This document shows positions 63,110 to 64,000 of a stretch of 64,000 nt of DNA, piece after piece. Origin of the DNA: Moorena sp. SIOASIH (GTDB lineage: Bacteria > Cyanobacteriota > Cyanobacteriia > Cyanobacteriales > Coleofasciculaceae). Within the stretch, counting starts at the first letter, position 1. Every line of letters begins with the position of its first letter. Position numbers and translations under genes: made by a program. The notes under the pieces are model-generated. The model saw nothing but the letters and a program-made list of their open reading frames with translations, ran no database searches and had not been told where the DNA came from. The stretch is from positions 1,617,053-1,681,052 of the forward strand of contig NZ_JAAHIH010000001.1 of assembly GCF_010671925.1 (NCBI RefSeq), in the 5' to 3' direction.

Positions 63110-64000
63110 TTAAAACAAGGAACGTAAAGGATTCAATATTTTTAAAATTGGTTCTAAAATGTTAGATATGGTATCAGTAATTTTGGTATAACTGGAGCGA
63201 CCAGCAATGATAATATCGTTCTGGGATAGCAGAGGGTTAGTTTGGGGATCAATTCCTTGTTTAAAATTGACTTCGATTTCCCTTCGCGTTAGGCTACCAT
63301 CAGGATTAAAACGAATTAGCTCCACAATTTTTTCTGCTCGCTCATTAAATCCACCCACAGAAAGCAAAGCTTCATTAAGAGTGGTATTAGATGGCATTTC
63401 GACTGTTCCTGGTTGTTTCACTTCTCCAGCAACATTGACCCGAATTACATCTGGAGAAAGGTTAGTCGAGGCAATTTGAGCAGCTTCTACGGCGGTAATT
63501 TCTGTGGCAGTAGGAATAATCACTGTGTCTCCCTTTTGCAAGGCCAAATCTTGACTGAGGTCGCCATCTTGTAATAATTTCCAGAGGTTAATGTTAATCA
63601 GCTGTTCTGTGCCATCGCGAGTGGGGCGACGCACTTGAATTTCCCGCACGTTAGCTGAGGGTTTAATGCCTCCGGCGGTTTGAATCGCTTGACTAACTGT
63701 CGGGCGACTAGTGCCGTTTTGTCCTCCTTTTAGGCGGTAAGCGCCTGGTCGAAATACTTCCCCTACCACAGCAACATCAGATATTTCCTCAGTGCTAGCT
63801 AGGTTAGATGCTGCTAGTTGAGCGGTTTTGGCTAAGTCCACCTCAGTGGTGGTGGGAATCTTAATTACATCCCCATCCCGCAAAATCAGGTTTTGACTCA
63901 AATCACCTGCTTGCAGCAGTTGTGAGAGATTGACGGTAATAGTCTGGGTGATACCAGAAGGTTGAGTACGCCGAATTTCGACTCGCTCTAAATCCGCCGA
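63110..64000 (-). CDS. polysaccharide export protein with SLBB domains (5' end outside the window)
   Basis: The reading frame is open to the window edge, so the gene is partial at its 5' end; 297 codons are inside. It shows repeated SLBB modules: DVAVVGEVFRPGAYRLKGG, RVNVAGEVKQPGTVEMPSN, each followed by a LQKGDTVIIPTATE- or ILRDGDVIKIPTTTE-type segment. This resembles the outer-membrane Wza/BexD-type secretins of capsule export. The C-terminus ends with a hydrophobic helix (TISNILEPILKILNPLRSLF). An apparent start at 63901 (TTG) is only where the frame meets a start codon and should not be taken as the gene start. Confidence 0.9.
   Translation of the reverse strand, partial: SADLERVEIRRTQPSGITQTITVNLSQLLQAGDLSQNLILRDGDVIKIPTTTEVDLAKTAQLAASNLASTEEISDVAVVGEVFRPGAYRLKGGQNGTSRPTVSQAIQTAGGIKPSANVREIQVRRPTRDGTEQLININLWKLLQDGDLSQDLALQKGDTVIIPTATEITAVEAAQIASTNLSPDVIRVNVAGEVKQPGTVEMPSNTTLNEALLSVGGFNERAEKIVELIRFNPDGSLTRREIEVNFKQGIDPQTNPLLSQNDIIIAGRSSYTKITDTISNILEPILKILNPLRSLF

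Overview
The window reads as chromosome of a large-genome filamentous cyanobacterium. Signs are frequent HIP1 palindromes (GCGATCGC), cyanobacteria-restricted families (DUF3038, DUF4335, DUF3288), a glycine cleavage system, glutathione reductase next to a type II peroxiredoxin, a filamentous-haemagglutinin-type protein, and long intergenic regions packed with heptamer repeats, small dispersed repeats and IS605-type debris. A marine Oscillatoriales of the Moorena/Lyngbya kind would fit, but that is an inference. I saw no rRNA, tRNA or CRISPR array.

Layout. 0.2-2.8 kb: panB and a family-9 glycosidase. 2.8-7.6 kb (minus): an EF-G paralogue, a small conserved protein, a DppB-type permease and apt. 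7.8-10.3 kb: the DUF3038/DUF4335 pair, split by a structured non-coding insertion. 10.7-11.7 kb (minus): prs. 12.4-16.4 kb: a membrane Ser/Thr kinase, bioD and an MlaD protein. 16.9-21.6 kb: DUF3288 and a 1386-residue FHA-type surface protein. 22.4-27.6 kb: a universal stress protein, 2 kb of repeats hiding an adenosine-specific-kinase pseudogene, and PEP synthase. 28.4-29.1 kb: two tandem copies of an unknown small gene. 29.6-38.9 kb: a coiled-coil/TPR membrane protein, ACT-malic enzyme, YbjQ, peroxiredoxin, glutathione reductase and an unknown membrane protein. 39.8-47.2 kb: the rimP-nusA-ylxR-infB operon and a 67-residue protein. 47.9-49.3 kb: an IS605-type TnpB element. 49.4-53.1 kb: gcvH and gcvP. 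53.3-56.1 kb (minus): a CAP protein, DUF4365 and an unknown membrane-anchored protein. 56.1-58.25 kb: IS605 debris, a TnpB pseudogene and a small ribbon-helix-helix protein. 58.7-64 kb (minus): a metallophosphoesterase, a BY-kinase and a polysaccharide export protein that runs off the window.

Genes that work together: rimP, nusA, ylxR and infB form the usual transcription/translation operon. gcvH and gcvP give two parts of glycine decarboxylation. Peroxiredoxin and glutathione reductase form a peroxide-reduction pair. The BY-kinase and SLBB export protein form a capsule/exopolysaccharide export module.

The least ordinary content is in the repeats. (1) A hairpin repeat at six loci carries the same number of units in both arms (1+1, 2+2 or 5+5). 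(2) A MITE of about 240 bp is present twice, each copy with an exact 9-bp target duplication. (3) Non-coding IS605 derivatives keep the 3' part of tnpB and its end hairpin, i.e. the probable guide-RNA scaffold. (4) A 27-nt repeat is inserted twice in frame in a tnpB, adding the same peptide, and related copies then break the gene. (5) A tandem pair of small genes of unknown function has an identical upstream block but diverged proteins.
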